Origin: Clytia hemisphaerica
Lineage: Eukaryota > Cnidaria > Hydrozoa > Leptothecata > Clytiidae
NCBI GenBank assembly: GCA_902728285.1
Contig: CACVBU010000782.1
Location: 1 to 64,000, forward strand
Direction: 5' to 3'
Length of the DNA stretch: 64,000 nt
The notes under the pieces were generated by a model that worked only from the letters and a program-made list of their open reading frames with translations, was not told the origin of the DNA and made no database searches. The translations under genes and the position numbers were made by a program. Below are positions 21,806-33,267 of this stretch, piece after piece; the stretch's first letter is position 1, and each line of letters opens with the position of its first letter.

Positions 21806-23367
21806 CACGTCTGGACTCCAGTTGCCAGCTTGTCCCTTAGGTGAAAATCACAAATATCTTCACTTCCGGTCCATCTGACCGACTCATCATGAAAATTGCC
21901 GAATTCTGAGTCGGAGAGTCTGTAAATTTGTCAGATTTTTTCATAGATGTGATGTTTTTCTTTCATTGGATTTCAGCTTTTTCCTCAATGCTCGAGTTTT
22001 CCGTGCTCGATGTTTTCGGTTTGGGAGTTTGTTTACATTTTATTCTGCCATTTTTAAAATATGCGCCGATTTTGCTGTCGAAAGTTCAAAAGTCATGTTT
22101 TGCAACCACACGAGAAAAGACAAGAACATGGAAAATCTGGACAACTCAATTTTTAGGACTGAAATGACGAGAAGCAGGGGCGGTGCGACACCCCTGCAAA
22201 ACATGCACTCGCAGGGTATGCTCCGGAGTCTTTTTTGTCGCAGCTTGTTTTTAGCCTACCCGGAGTTGTTTTTCCGGATCATTCGTTAGTGTCATTAGAT
22301 TTATTTTACTGACTTAAAGTCCGGGGTAAATATAAGAAAACTGTTTATCAAGTCGCGTTACAAGAAGCGTGAATTCGAGTCTGTATTTTAGATTTTGTGT
22401 ACAAAATAGTTTTGCAGGCCTGCACCCTGCAAAGTTTTGCAGAAAGACCTGGATGAGGTCAAAATGCAGGGTTTGCCCGGGATTTGATGGCTGTTAGTGT
22501 CAAAACGTTAAAAGTCAAGACTCGTCAAATGGCTTTAGATGCTTGGAGAAGAAAAAACAGAATAGACAGTCCTGATTTTATCTATTTTGTCGCAAATTCT
22601 GTAGAATTTGAAGCCTGCACATTTTCGATCTTCTCCAAATTCGTCATCTGAGGGCTGCCATCAATGTCAATCTCAATGTTTGTTTTTCTGCTTATGGTTA
22701 TCTTCTGAAATCCATTGCAACAAGGAAAGTCAAATCTGTAAGGTATGTGGTATACTTTTCTATTGTTTTTCATGCCTGCATGTTATCAATTATAATCTGA
22801 TAAGTGCAGGGAAAACTGCTTCCCTTCCCCTTCTTTCTCTACTACTCTACTGCCTTCCCTTATGGCCTACTATGACCTGTCATAATTTTTGGTAATCAAC
22901 AAAACCACTTGTTGTGTGTGGTGAGTGAGTGGTGAGTGAGTGGCCAATCATGAAATATTTATAAGATATTTGATCAATCGGGGTACGTAGCTACTGGGTA
23001 CTGTTTGTTCGGCCAATCACTCTGGCTATAAGAAAAGGCTGACGACAGGAGATGAATTTGTGGCAATTTAAGAGGTAAAGGGACAACCAACCTATTGTGG
23101 TTTTATTTTGAAATAAGAGAAAAAAAATAACATTGAAAATTTTGATTCTGAGGACCTTGACACCCTAATGTTTTTAATATGTTTTGGCCGGTTAGAAAAT
23201 TTTTCATGGGAGAGAAAGAGCTGGGTGGGTTTTTCGCACACTATTTTGAGGTACACAAACAGATTGTATTTGACTATGTTTAGTTTGCGGGCCAGCACCT
23301 GCCAGTCAAGTACTGGTCATAAAAACTGCACGACAATCTTAAAAATGATTTCTCTATTTTGTTTCAG
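21806..23367. other. No firmly supported gene; possible exon scraps
   Basis: A plus reading from ATG at about 22489 (MAVSVKTLKVKTRQMALDAW...) and a Cys-rich overlapping one (22608-22740, ending at a possible GTATGT donor) cannot both be real. Either could be an upstream exon of the OTU-like exon at 23368. Not resolvable by eye. Confidence 0.25.
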
Positions 23368-23487
23368 TTCTCTTCCAAATGGAAATTGCCTGTACAGTTC
23401 CATTTCTCTCCATCTCGTGGGCAAAAATTCTTTGATGGATGCACTTTGATGTCTTGTCTTGCACGTGTGCAGAGCTTTTCCTGAATT
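23368..23487 (+). pseudogene. OTU-like cysteine protease exon with one nonsense codon
   Basis: A 120-nt exon between a strong acceptor (TTTTGTTTCAG) and a consensus donor (GTAAGTATT). The frame reads SLPNGNCLYSSISLHLVG, then NSLMDAL, stop, CLVLHVCRAFPEL. GNCLYxSIS is the catalytic-Cys box of OTU-type proteases (DGNCLFxSxS), with the usual Asp replaced by Asn. The stop is TGA where this family has LR, as expected from a C-to-T change of CGA. Neighbouring exons were not identified. OTU domains occur both in host genes and in transposons. Confidence 0.5.
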
Positions 23488-25256
23488 GTAAGTATTATTC
23501 TCAGAACCAAAAAAACCCATCCAAGAAGTTTAGTAGATATACTCATGAAGCATTGCGGTTGGCGGTTACCCACAATCAGCCGGTTATTATATAAGATTAA
23601 TTTCATGAGTTGTCCAGTTGTCGTTTGACTTAAATTTTGTTGTTTTGTGTTTGTTAATGTAGGTGTAACTTGCAAAGATCCTAATTCTCTCTTCATTATA
23701 TACTTTCAGGTTAGTTGCCATCATACTGTCCAGTAGCCCCTAGATCAATGGATTATTTTGCACCTTCACGTGGTTGGTACGAAATCTTTGTAAACACTGA
23801 CAAAGTCTGCTAATAAGATGAGTGGAACCATATTTAACTTTAAGGAAACAACAGAATCGAATCATTCAATCAAAATGATGATGTGTACCAAACATTTAGT
23901 TTAACTTGGAAGTTTTTGGATTCAAAATTTTTCCTGTAAACTATCAATATTTGTCATGTAAATCATCTCTGGAAAGTACATCTTGATTTGATTTGTAACA
24001 TGCAATTGCCAATGCGAATGAATTTGGATGCATAATGTATATATAAAGTATAAAATTTATAACACAACAACTGAATTTTGAAACCAAACATAACCATGCT
24101 GCATTATGTACATAATGAATAAATGAGTTTCTGATGACATGTATATATAAAGTATATATAATGTATATATAATGTTTTCAATTCGGTTTGGGGGATTTTT
24201 ACCCCTGGTACAGGAATCCCTGCTTGATTTGGCAAACAGTTCCAAACGAGACACCAGAATGGGGCTAGAATACAATTTCAAGATGAAACAACTAGAGATT
24301 TCAGCTTCAGTACAAATTCTAGTTTTGGATACTTTAATGCATCACATTAATCAATTTTCTAAAGAAATACTCTTTTCTTGAGCAGTCTGAATAAAATAGT
24401 TTTGCTCTTTTTCTCTAAATTTTCATTTGAAATGGTTACTATTATTAATCTGCTTGAAATTATCAAGTCACCTTTTGGCAGCAATAAGATAAATTTGACA
24501 TAATAAGAATCAAAATTATATTGAAAAATTTTAGACAGTTTGGTAAATATTATTATTATTGTTAATGCTATTATCACGATCAGATAAAGATTTTTGTATA
24601 ATTTATAATCTTTTGTGTGCTATTGTATTATTTTGCTATCATTTTTCACTTTTTTGTGTAAAGTTCAAAAAGTTTTTAAAAACTTTAAAAAGATTCATGA
24701 TAGTTATGATTTTTGTCCTTGATATAATGAATGTTTTACACCTCCTTTCTTTTTCCTTCATTTTTTCCATATTTTAGAGGCCACTCTTTTTTGGTTTTGA
24801 AAACTCTTTAACCCAAAAAACTATCTTAGTTTTACCAGCTTCATTTTGTGTTTAAATGAAATGAATTTTAATTCTTTATCTCTGGTTCATGGTACATTGG
24901 GCATAAAAAGGTGGCTGTTTTAGCCAATCTAGAGGGTCGAAATTCAAAATTTTCTGCTCAATCATGGTGGGCCCTCCTTAGATACTATATATGGCTGAAT
25001 CTTTTTTGCAGGGTATCCTAAAAATCCTAGATACGACCCTGAGAAGTGAAGATATTTGTGATTGTCACCTTATCAAAACCAAATTGATCAGTTGATTGTA
25101 TGAAGAAATTTATCAAATATAATTGAACGGGAAATAATTCTAATTCAATTGTTGAACGCAATGAAATCTCAAAAATACTACCCAAATACTGGGTAGTATA
25201 TATTCGATTGTGGTTGATTTCATTCAAATTACGTTCGATCGAGGTTACCAATTATT
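23488..25256. other. No gene firmly seen
   Basis: AT-rich, with (TA)-rich patches near 24040-24180. The 69-codon plus reading at 24172-24381 is coding-like in composition, but I recognise nothing in it. Confidence 0.3.
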
Positions 25257-25395
25257 ATACAGGGGTATCAACAAATTTTTTTTCACTATATATCCCTCTG
25301 GAAATTTAGAATAAAAAATTATCCCCTGGAAATTATGGGGTAGACCTCACTGTAAAGTTAAATTTTGGGAAAAAGGGGCTGGAAAACAACTCTCA
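25257..25395 (-). mobile_element. Truncated copy of the 18003-18305 MITE
   Basis: TATACAGGGGTATCAACAAA, then TTATCCCCTGGAAATT and AAAAAGGGGCTGGAAAACAAC match the complement of 18150-18290. It abuts and provides the stop codon of the basic ORF at 25393-25947, so it probably cut that ORF. Confidence 0.65.
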
Positions 25396-25947
25396 TGAAG
25401 CAGATTTTCGGTCTTTTGTTGTCTTTGATTCGTCTAGATTTTTTCTCAAATTTTCCTTTCTTAATTGGTCAGATCTTCGAACTTTTGCTTTGTCTGATTC
25501 GTCTAGATTTTTTCTCAAATTTTCCTTTCTTAATTGGTCAGATCTTCGTTCTTTTGCTTTGTCTGATTCGTCTAGATTTTTTCTTAAATTTTCCTTTCTT
25601 AATTGGTCAGATATTCGAACTTTTGCTTTGTCTAATTTGCTTCGATTTCTCCTCAAACTTTTTGTTGTTAGTTTATCAGATTTACGAACATTTTCTTTCT
25701 CAAATTCTTCTTGGTTATCCCTCATATCTTTCTTTCGTTTTCTATCAGTGTCTTGAAAAAGCTCTTTTTTGACATCATCGAGATTATACCTGGCTTTTTT
25801 CATTGCAGTCTTTTTTGACGCAGCTTTGAAATTTCGCTTCCTTTTGACAGGAGTAGACCTAATATTATCAGACTCTAGTTTGTTTTTCGATGTCGTGAGT
25901 TTACGTTCTTGATTTTCTAATTCTTTGAGGAGGGCATTTTTCATCAT
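25393..25947 (-). CDS. Basic/charged repeat protein downstream of the USP gene, truncated
   Basis: 184-codon minus reading starting MMKNALLKELENQERKL. The first 70 residues hold basic clusters (TPVKRKRNFK, KKTAMKKARY) that look like nuclear signals. The second half is a tandem repeat of about 23 residues (SDQLRKENLRKNLDESDKAK and variants), strongly helical or coiled-coil. It follows the USP gene by 50 bases in another frame and could be its C-terminal region after a frameshift. The C-terminus (KTTKDRKSAS) ends inside MITE sequence. Function unknown. Confidence 0.45.
   Translation of the reverse strand: MMKNALLKELENQERKLTTSKNKLESDNIRSTPVKRKRNFKAASKKTAMKKARYNLDDVKKELFQDTDRKRKKDMRDNQEEFEKENVRKSDKLTTKSLRRNRSKLDKAKVRISDQLRKENLRKNLDESDKAKERRSDQLRKENLRKNLDESDKAKVRRSDQLRKENLRKNLDESKTTKDRKSAS
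25427..25640. repeat. 69-bp coding tandem repeat, three copies
   Basis: GATTCGTCTAGATTTTTTCT... repeats at 25427, 25496 and 25565 with only a few changes (23 codons each on the minus strand), with a decayed fourth. The reading frame is preserved across copies. Confidence 0.85.
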
Positions 25948-25997
25948 TTTTTCTGTTTGAATATTTGATGATTGATTAATAGAAAAATCAATTTAAT

Positions 25998-27328
25998 TCA
26001 ACTTGTCATTTGTATTTCTTTAGGTTTATCTTTGTCGGTTGCAACTAACTTTGATTCAATTTTGAAAGTATTGGGAATTTCTGAGCTTTCAATGAAAATT
26101 CGATCTTCACTAGAGGTTTGGTCACTAATGTTATTATCGGAGTTCAGAGGCAAAGAATCAATTTCTTGATTGCATTTCTTGTAAATCAATACGTATGGAA
26201 CTATTTTATCACTAATTTTGCAGTTAAACTCATCACCTTTAATAACGGTAACATGGTCATCATTTACTGAATACCATTGTTCATTATATTTTACAACAGA
26301 TGTATAATGACCACTATCAGGTGTATCACCGTGATGATAAACAATTGCTTGTAATTCAAGTGTCCCGAGAAGAACGTTTTCTATTTCTGTTTCAATATTT
26401 AAATTTGGAACTAATTTCTTCAAGCGTCCAGTGGTTTGATCATAGCAAAAAATTACAAGTTGAATGATCAAGGCATCGGAAACATTAAATAGGGTTCTAC
26501 TTTTTGTGACATTTGTTCTTATTGAGCAATTTAAGCATACGTAGTCTTCAATAAGTTCACCGTAAGGATCATTAGTTAATTTCTCAATCAAATTTTCCAT
26601 CGAATTATAAGACTAAAAGGACTAGGAAATTGAATCCGACACATATTATAGTATTCTGTTCGTTCAGAAGGATTATTGCATCTTTGACATAAAACTGATT
26701 CCAAAAATGACACTCGAAATGAATTGTCTGCAGGAATTTCATTAAAATGAACTTGATACACATGGTTCAAAATATAATTTACACACTCTTGAGCATCAAA
26801 TTGTTCTCGTTGTGTATAATCGTAGCCTGGTAGTACTATAGACTTTATGAATTCGTATGTTTCTATGGGAGATTCAGAGTTTTCTATCGTTAAGAATAAG
26901 TCTTTGATTGCTAAAGTACTGGAGTCATTAGTATCAAGAGTTATAACAATTTCGCGGAAGGTATCAATAGTATATAGTGATTGAATGACTGAATTGAAGA
27001 AACAGACATTTTGACCTAGATTTTTCAATCCTAATGGTTTGTTTTCTCTGAGGGGACTCGCAGTATCATTATGTATGTTATTTGGGGTTCCTTGAAAACA
27101 CTTTTTCTTTTTTGGCCTTCCTGTTGGAGATTTAATTGTATTGTTAATTGGCCCTGGATTTAATTCTACATCTCCATCTACAATAAGCTGAGTAATTAGC
27201 AAAAAACTTGTATCGTAAGCAAAGGGTTCTTTATTTATATATTGGCATTGCAAGTATTGTAAGTTTGAGTGGCGTTTATAGTCGTGCCTCAGGGGACTTT
27301 GGCTGATATCAGCTCTTTTGGTGGGCAT
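25998..27328 (-). pseudogene. Ubiquitin-specific protease (C19) with N-terminal 2A peptide, one frameshift
   Basis: Two overlapping minus readings (26588-27328 and 25998-26600) make one USP broken by a single frame change near 26600. Residues 1-51 form a leader ending in the hydrophobic SFLLITQLIVD, then the 2A motif GDVELNPGP (52-60), then a basic RPKKKK stretch. The USP core: KNLGQNVCFFNSVIQSLY (Cys about 109), REQFDAQECVNYIL, finger pairs CQRC and CLNC, then VYHHGDTPDSGHYTSV (catalytic His) with WYSVNDDHVT (Asp/Asn), and PYVLIYKK. All catalytic positions are intact, so damage is recent or the shift is a sequence error. It would remove ubiquitin. With 2A it would be made as two products. 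2A-like leaders are known in invertebrate retrotransposons and some genes. Whether this is a host gene or a mobile one is open. Confidence 0.75.
27149..27175 (-). other. 2A ribosome-skipping motif GDVELNPGP
   Basis: Codes for G-D-V-E-L-N-P-G-P, an exact fit to the D(V/I)ExNPGP consensus. A hydrophobic run directly upstream is also typical. Skipping would occur between the last Gly and Pro, releasing a leader of about 59 residues. Confidence 0.85.
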
Positions 27329-28560
27329 TTTTTATTATTTTTTGTTTGTTTTTTTGTTTGTCTTTTTTTTTCTTTTTTTTCTATAATTTTATGCCTCTTT
27401 TTTATGATTTTTTTTTTCAGCAAGTGTATGTCACAAAATTTTTCTAGTAAAATAAGTTCATTCTTGTCTTCTTTTCCGCTCTCTTCTGGTTTTTAGTGCG
27501 TCTGCAACTTGAGTTCAGCAATCCTGAATGTGATTTCCAAGTGATTGCTTGATTGATGGATTTTATAAAAATTGTCTTCTCCTATTATTTGATATTTGAT
27601 ATTATATTTTTGTTGTTCATTACTCTAAGGATAAAGAAAATAATAAGATAATCAAATGAAAAATGTAATTTGCCCAATTAGACACCTTCCATAGTTCTAA
27701 TTAGGAACCCCATATCTTTTAGCTCAATTATTTTCCAAAGTTAAGAACAGTACTGGTTAAGACGTCAACATATTGTAATTTGAAGCTTTTATATTTTGCT
27801 CTAAAAAGCAATAGAATTTTTACGTAATGTACATGAGATGTAGGATTTTCAAGTTTTGAAAAAGCTATACAGTATCTCGTAACTCTAGATTACAGTACTT
27901 CACAGAAATTCTCTTAAGGTTTTCCTCGCTTCTTTTCACTCAACCACTCCTTCGATGAAGAAAAAATATAATACGTATCACCATATAACACTCTCTAATT
28001 ACAAGAATTCTTTTTTTCTAATCTTCACTCTTCTACACAGGTCAAACAAATATATTTCATAACTTTTTTTGTTTTTGTATATCACAAAAGAAAGAAAGAA
28101 AAGAACACTAAGAAGGAGAACACGCAAAGGAGTTCATCGATGTGAAAGTGATGAATCAATGAATGAGTTTCAATGAATATTCTAAAAAAGAGGAAAAGCA
28201 ATTCATATGAACATAATAAATAATTGATTACTAATCGTGGTTAAAAAGCGCGCGAAAGTTACATTTTCTCATTAAGCTCGATATTGCTTTTTTCGATCAT
28301 TTAAAAACAAGTTAATTTTGTCTACTTGTTAACTAAAGCCTATAATGGGGGGGTTGTAGGGGTTCGAAATACCGTTTTCCTGTCCAAAAGTACAAACCAA
28401 CAAAGCAAGTAACTGAATCAATGTTATAAAATTTCAATTTATATCCATCATTGGTCGAAATTTCAAGTTCATAGCACTTTCTAGTTGCGAGATATCGATC
28501 AGGACAAGCTTTTTAGGCATTTTTTTTCCAAATTTGGCCCAAAAATCTTCTTTCTAAATG
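27329..28560. other. No gene seen
   Basis: T-rich and AT-rich. Upstream of the USP start on the minus strand, so any promoter or 5' exon would be here, but I see no clear signal. Confidence 0.35.
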
Positions 28561-28568
28561 TCACATTT

Positions 28569-29318
28569 TGGGCATTGCCATGATTCTGCATTTTTGTTCC
28601 AAAAATCAGAAAAAACTAATCAGCTGACCCCGAGAAAGCCTAATTTCCTTGTAAATGGTAAAAGGGAATTTCCCAAAATACGAAAATCCGGTAAACAAAC
28701 GGCGAACAAACATTTTCCGGGAAAAATCCCTTCAGCCATCTTTTATAGAACCTTGTCCTCTATCTTTCTGCCAAAAATCAGAGAAAACCAATGAAGCAAT
28801 TTTGCACAAAGTCCAAAAAACCCTATTTTTAGGCAGTTTTTGGCCCAAATTTGCCCAAATATATTTTTTTTCGAAAATCGGGCTCCGACACATTTTAAGC
28901 ATTGCCATTTTGCGTCATTGTGCAAAAAATCAGAAAAAAATAATGAGTCAACATTGAGAAAAGCTATATTTTCTTATTTGGTTAAAGGGAATTTCCCGAA
29001 AAATACGAAAATCCGTTTTTTAAGGCGAATAAGAATTTTCCGGGAAAAACCACTTCAGCCATTCTTTAGAGAATCTTACCCTCCATCTTTGTACAAAAAA
29101 TCAGAAAAAAGTAATGACAGGATTTTGCACAAAGTCCAAAAAACCCTATTTTTAGGTAGTTTTTGGCCCTAATTTGCCCAAATAATTTTTTTCTCAAAAA
29201 TCGGGCTCCGTCACGTTCTGGGCATTGCCATTTTGCATCATTGTGCAAAAAATCAGAAAAAACTAATGAGCCAATCCTGAGAAAAGCTGGTAACAGACGG
29301 ACGGACGGACGGACGGAC
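28569..29318. repeat. About 325-bp tandem array ending in an (ACGG)n microsatellite
   Basis: Copies begin at about 28570, 28899 and 29220 with GGGCATTGCCATTTTGC and TGCAAAAAATCAGAAAAAA. (ACGG)n follows at 29293-29316. The same family lies inverted at 58187-59640. Tandem core repeats beside such a microsatellite recall the pearl/HINE-type Helentron-derived elements of molluscs and insects (from memory). The readings here are shadows. Confidence 0.65.
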
Positions 29319-29330
29319 ATGGGTTAATTT

Positions 29331-30549
29331 ATAGAACCTCCACCGGGGTACCAAAACAAAGGAAATTTAATATTTTTTTTCTGTCTTTTCTTTTTCTTTT
29401 TTTGTACAAAATTCTCAAATCAAATTTTTTCAGGTGCGGGTTGATCTTTCTGTATAGGTTAGAAATAACTCACACGTCAAATAACAACTGGCGACAACAG
29501 GTGCTATTTCGAAAGAATACTTTCCTCAACAGTCCTCAAAAATAATTCCACATAATTGTGAAAACAAAGACTTTTAAACATCAGAGACATTTCACAAAAT
29601 ACCACTTCCAGTGGAAGCCCCGCCCCATGGTTAAAAAATAACAACATCTGAGGTGTGCCGTCGAATCGAAAGAAACTTCCCTCACAGAATTACGAAAACA
29701 AACATTACACTTTGGTTTTCTCGAGTTTTTAAAAGGTTTTTATATCTTAAAAGTTACTTTTTCCACAATACTTAAAAACTGTATCTGCGGGCGAATTAAC
29801 AGCGGCAGGGTGGCGACCCGTGGTTATCCGGTAGTATTTGAATATTACTCAGTTAAATAATTTTCTCGCCATTCGAGTTCTTTTAAGATGGACTTACATC
29901 ACTCTTGATTAGATTTAGGTTTTTTCTTCTTCCAAGTCGAATCCCCGATGGTGTCCGCTTATCAGATCTTCGAATGGTACACGTTTTTCTATTAGAACAT
30001 AGAACAACAGACTAAGATTTGTTATAATGAAGGACTCACAATTTGAGCATGGGAATTTTCCTAATGAAAACTTGGAAGTATTTTAGCCATACATTTTAGA
30101 GTGGGGTAGGTTGGAAAAGCCTCAAACCAAGGACACTTGCTCAAACCAATGATGTTCTTATAAAAAAATGTGTAAGTCGACGCATATTTATTTTATTTTG
30201 AAGTTTGCTCTCAAGAGAGCAATATTTTTGGTTTTTTGTAAGTATATAATTAACACTTTCACTAAAATTCCTTTCTATGACGTAAAATGATTATTTTAGC
30301 TTTTTTGCACGCGACCCAACGAATGTGAGAGAAATTATACCTGTGAAAAAGTGAAAAAGCGTATAATAATAGAAAGTTGTTCATCACAATAGGACTTTGC
30401 TTTATTTTGAATTCCATCGTCCAATCATACTTTGCCATTTTTCAGGTAACTGTGACAAACAATGATGATTGGTCTATTTCAAGTGACATTGTTTTAGCAA
30501 ACGCACTAAAATACTTCGTTTTGGCTCATCAGTATCACACGAACGAAAG
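29331..30549. other. No gene seen
   Basis: Sequence between the tandem array and the RPA-like gene. It presumably contains that gene's promoter, but no TATA-like or other element can be singled out. Confidence 0.3.
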
Positions 30550-31957
30550 ATGGCAGATAATCAGGAAGGCGTCGAAATTCTTCAAGCTGTGGTTGAACCA
30601 GTTCAGGCAGATGCAGAAGCTGGACCAAACAGTGGTAACTATTTAGCTTTCGTAATATATTTTTAGTGATTGCATACCTAGGTATTAACCAGGGCATAAC
30701 TTATACGAACATTAAAATTTGAAGGAACACTTTAATGTTTTTAGCTTTTTTGGTTTCTATAAAATGTTTCGTCATGTTTCTTTGGTTTTGAATATAAATA
30801 AGTAGGAAGTAGTTGATGCAATTTTTATGCAGTGATAAAAATGTGTCTCCTGTTCGAACAGGTCGAATATCGCAAATGGCTCTCTGATATTCATAAAAAG
30901 CGACAACATCTAAATACTTTTTTTTCCTTTACAGCTGTTGGTTTTATTGACACGGTTTCACCATTGAAACGGAAATACAACACGAATAAAGAATACTTCG
31001 AAGGAATCATTCAAGAAGGTGATACATTCAACCACTTTGTTTGCTTTTCTCCAAAGAAGAAGAAATTGTTTGACGAAGCCAGTTCATCAAAAACTCCTAT
31101 TCGTTGCTCGCCCGTGAAACGTGAATCCAGTTTAAGACGTAATTTTGAAGATGAAGTCAAAATCTTTGACGAGGCGAATGTTGAAAACGTCGATGTTGAA
31201 TATGAAAAACAATCGTCCGCTGATAAACTTGAGAAACAGCAAATCACCACAATCAAGGATTTGGAAAAAGTGGACATGAAACAACCCGTTTCGATGGAAG
31301 TTTACATTGAAAGTGAGAATTATCCAGTTATTCCATCCCTGCTTCCTTACAAGAAAGATAAAAATTGATAAAAAGGAGTGCAAAGGCAACGATGAAAGCG
31401 GTATCATTAAAATTGTGCTGTGGGGAGCTCTTATCAACAAAGTCAACAAAAACGGCGTTTACACGCTCAAAAACGCCGTATTAAAGAGAAACTATAAAAC
31501 AAACGAGCTCTATATTTCGACAAACACTTCCACGATCATTTCAAGCAGCAATAAAGAAATCGACCCTACTGCTGTGGAATTGAGCGAGCTGAAGAGAAGA
31601 AAAATACGATTTCCACCATCCAATGTTAGAAAGGTGAGTGTTTTGTTTGATTGCGGAACGCGCAAAAAGAACAGGCTCAATATATCCGAGAAAGCGAGTT
31701 TGTTTAAATGCGAAAGTTGTCAGTCGAAGAAGATGCTGGACCAAGTCAAAAAGAACGTGGCAATAAAAATTGATTTTGCCGAAGAAGATGGGAAAAATGT
31801 AACCGTTAATGTTTATGGTCCACAGGTTAACCAATATTTTATACTGAAAGGACAATCTATTCCCGCTGACGAAGACGATATTGCGTTGGCATTTCTACAT
31901 GATAGCACAACCGTTATTATTTGTGACTCAAAGAACAATGCAGTTGGCTTCGAATAA
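30550..31957 (+). pseudogene. RPA-like OB-fold protein, two exons, one frameshift
   Basis: Exon 1 is 30550-30634: MADNQEGVEILQAVVEPVQ... to GPNS, donor G|GTAACT. Exon 2 starts at 30935 after TTTTTTTTCCTTTACAG, and the phases match to read NSAVGFIDTVSPLKRKY. Further motifs: FNHFVCFSPKKKKLFDEAS, RCSPVKRESS, KKECKGNDESGIIKIVLWG (an OB-fold strand typical of RPA-like families), LFKCESC. It ends at TAA 31955-31957, which overlaps an AATAAA. A frame change near 31365 breaks it. RPA-like proteins bind single-stranded DNA and are carried by many Helitrons. It faces the minus-strand Helitron Rep/helicase ending at 32389. I infer association with that element, not proof. Confidence 0.6.
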
Positions 31958-32388
31958 AACAGAACAAACTTTACCTAATCTTTTGTTTTTATAAAACGTT
32001 TTGTAGTACTGTATTACTTTTTATATTTTTACACATTCAGGCATTTGAAGGTAAAGGATCCGCAATAAAGCTAATAAGATTTTAAAAACTAAAATCTTAA
32101 AATCATTGAAGTAGGACTTTAGCCACTAGACTTCAATAAAGCTAAATAGATCAATTTCGAAAAGCCTTGATTCTCTTTTATTTTTTCTTTTGTTTTCACT
32201 TAATGATTTTTCATGGACAAAATTTATTGTGATGTCAATAACAATCAGTGTGATATTATTTTTAGATATTATTTTAGGACAATTTTTTTGATAAAAATAT
32301 CCTATTGTATGTAATCAACAAAATACCTTTGTTAGTTATTGGCTCATTTTTGGGGGTTTTAAATTGAATCTTTAAAGTTCTTTTCTAT
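31958..32388. other. Convergent intergenic region with several AATAAA signals
   Basis: Two similar pieces, GCAATAAAGCTAATA (about 32061) and TTCAATAAAGCTAAATAG (about 32133). Both lie downstream of the RPA-like gene and are plausible polyadenylation signals. No coding. Confidence 0.45.
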
Positions 32389-33264
32389 TTATTCTTTTGA
32401 AATACCTTTCCCGTGATTCAGATTTTTCCAGAAAACACGTGCGCTCCACCGTTGTGTCAAAAAATAAAGTGGAGGTGAGGTCATCCTTAGTTTGTTTCCG
32501 GTCCGGGTGGGCAAAATTTTCCGGTTTTGTATTGTTTCATCAATAAAAATAACACTTACTGCTTGAAATTGTAATCGCAAATTTGTTCTTTGCTTATCAC
32601 TCAGCGGTAAGAAAATACTTGGAGAGATACCTAGTCCAGTGTGAATGGTGGTACCATCTATATTAATTGCTGCAACACCTGTTGGTGCAAACCTCATTAT
32701 TTTAGCTTTAGTTGTATCACCTTTACGTGAAAGGAATTTGTTCAAAACATTGTAAAAACACTTGAGCAGATAGCTTTTTCCACAGCCGCCAGCTGCAGTT
32801 AAGAATATATGTAGTGGCTCTAAAGGTTCATTGATGCTCCTCTGAAAGGATTGTTTCTTGAACTGCAGCAGGAGCTAAATCATTTAAAGTCTCGACTTCA
32901 GCGTTTGATTCTTCATCAACATCAACATTGTTATCTAACTCTTCATTTAACATACTAAGCACTTCGTCATCTTCTTGCTGAGCAAAAGAGTTTTGATTTG
33001 TGAGTAAATCACTTCTGTAATTTTGTAAAGCAACTTCGACCAACTCAGAGTTTGACATTCAGACATTTCTCTGTTTCTATTAACAATCTCTAAAACATCA
33101 GGGTCACCTAATTTAAGCATGTAAGAGTCATCTAACTTGAGGTCTTCTTCTTCTTTACGGAAAGGATAAAATAGCATCAAAAGGTGATGAGCATACTTTT
33201 CTGGGTACAAATGACGGTTAGGAGTGTATGTTCTGAGAACCTTTTTAACTTTTCGACACCTCAT
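32389..33264 (-). pseudogene. Helitron helicase part, truncated
   Basis: Minus readings give the linker (RKVKKVLRTYTPNRHLYPEK, YAHHLLMLFYPFRKEEE; then VQETILSEEHQ), then after a frame change near 32828 NEPLEPLHIFLTAAGGCGKS (Walker A, about 32770-32805), and KAKIMRFAPTGVAAINIDG with TTIHTGLGI (motif Ia). VIFIDE, close to the Walker B region, follows. After about 32550 the reading degenerates and the later helicase motifs are missing, so the helicase is 3'-truncated. PIF1-type helicase, unwinding partner of the Rep domain in rolling-circle transposition. Confidence 0.8.
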
Positions 33265-33267
33265 ACA

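Noticed and set aside
28558..29320. Several 80-110 codon readings on both strands
   Set aside because: They recur with the tandem array unit and show no conserved frame between copies.
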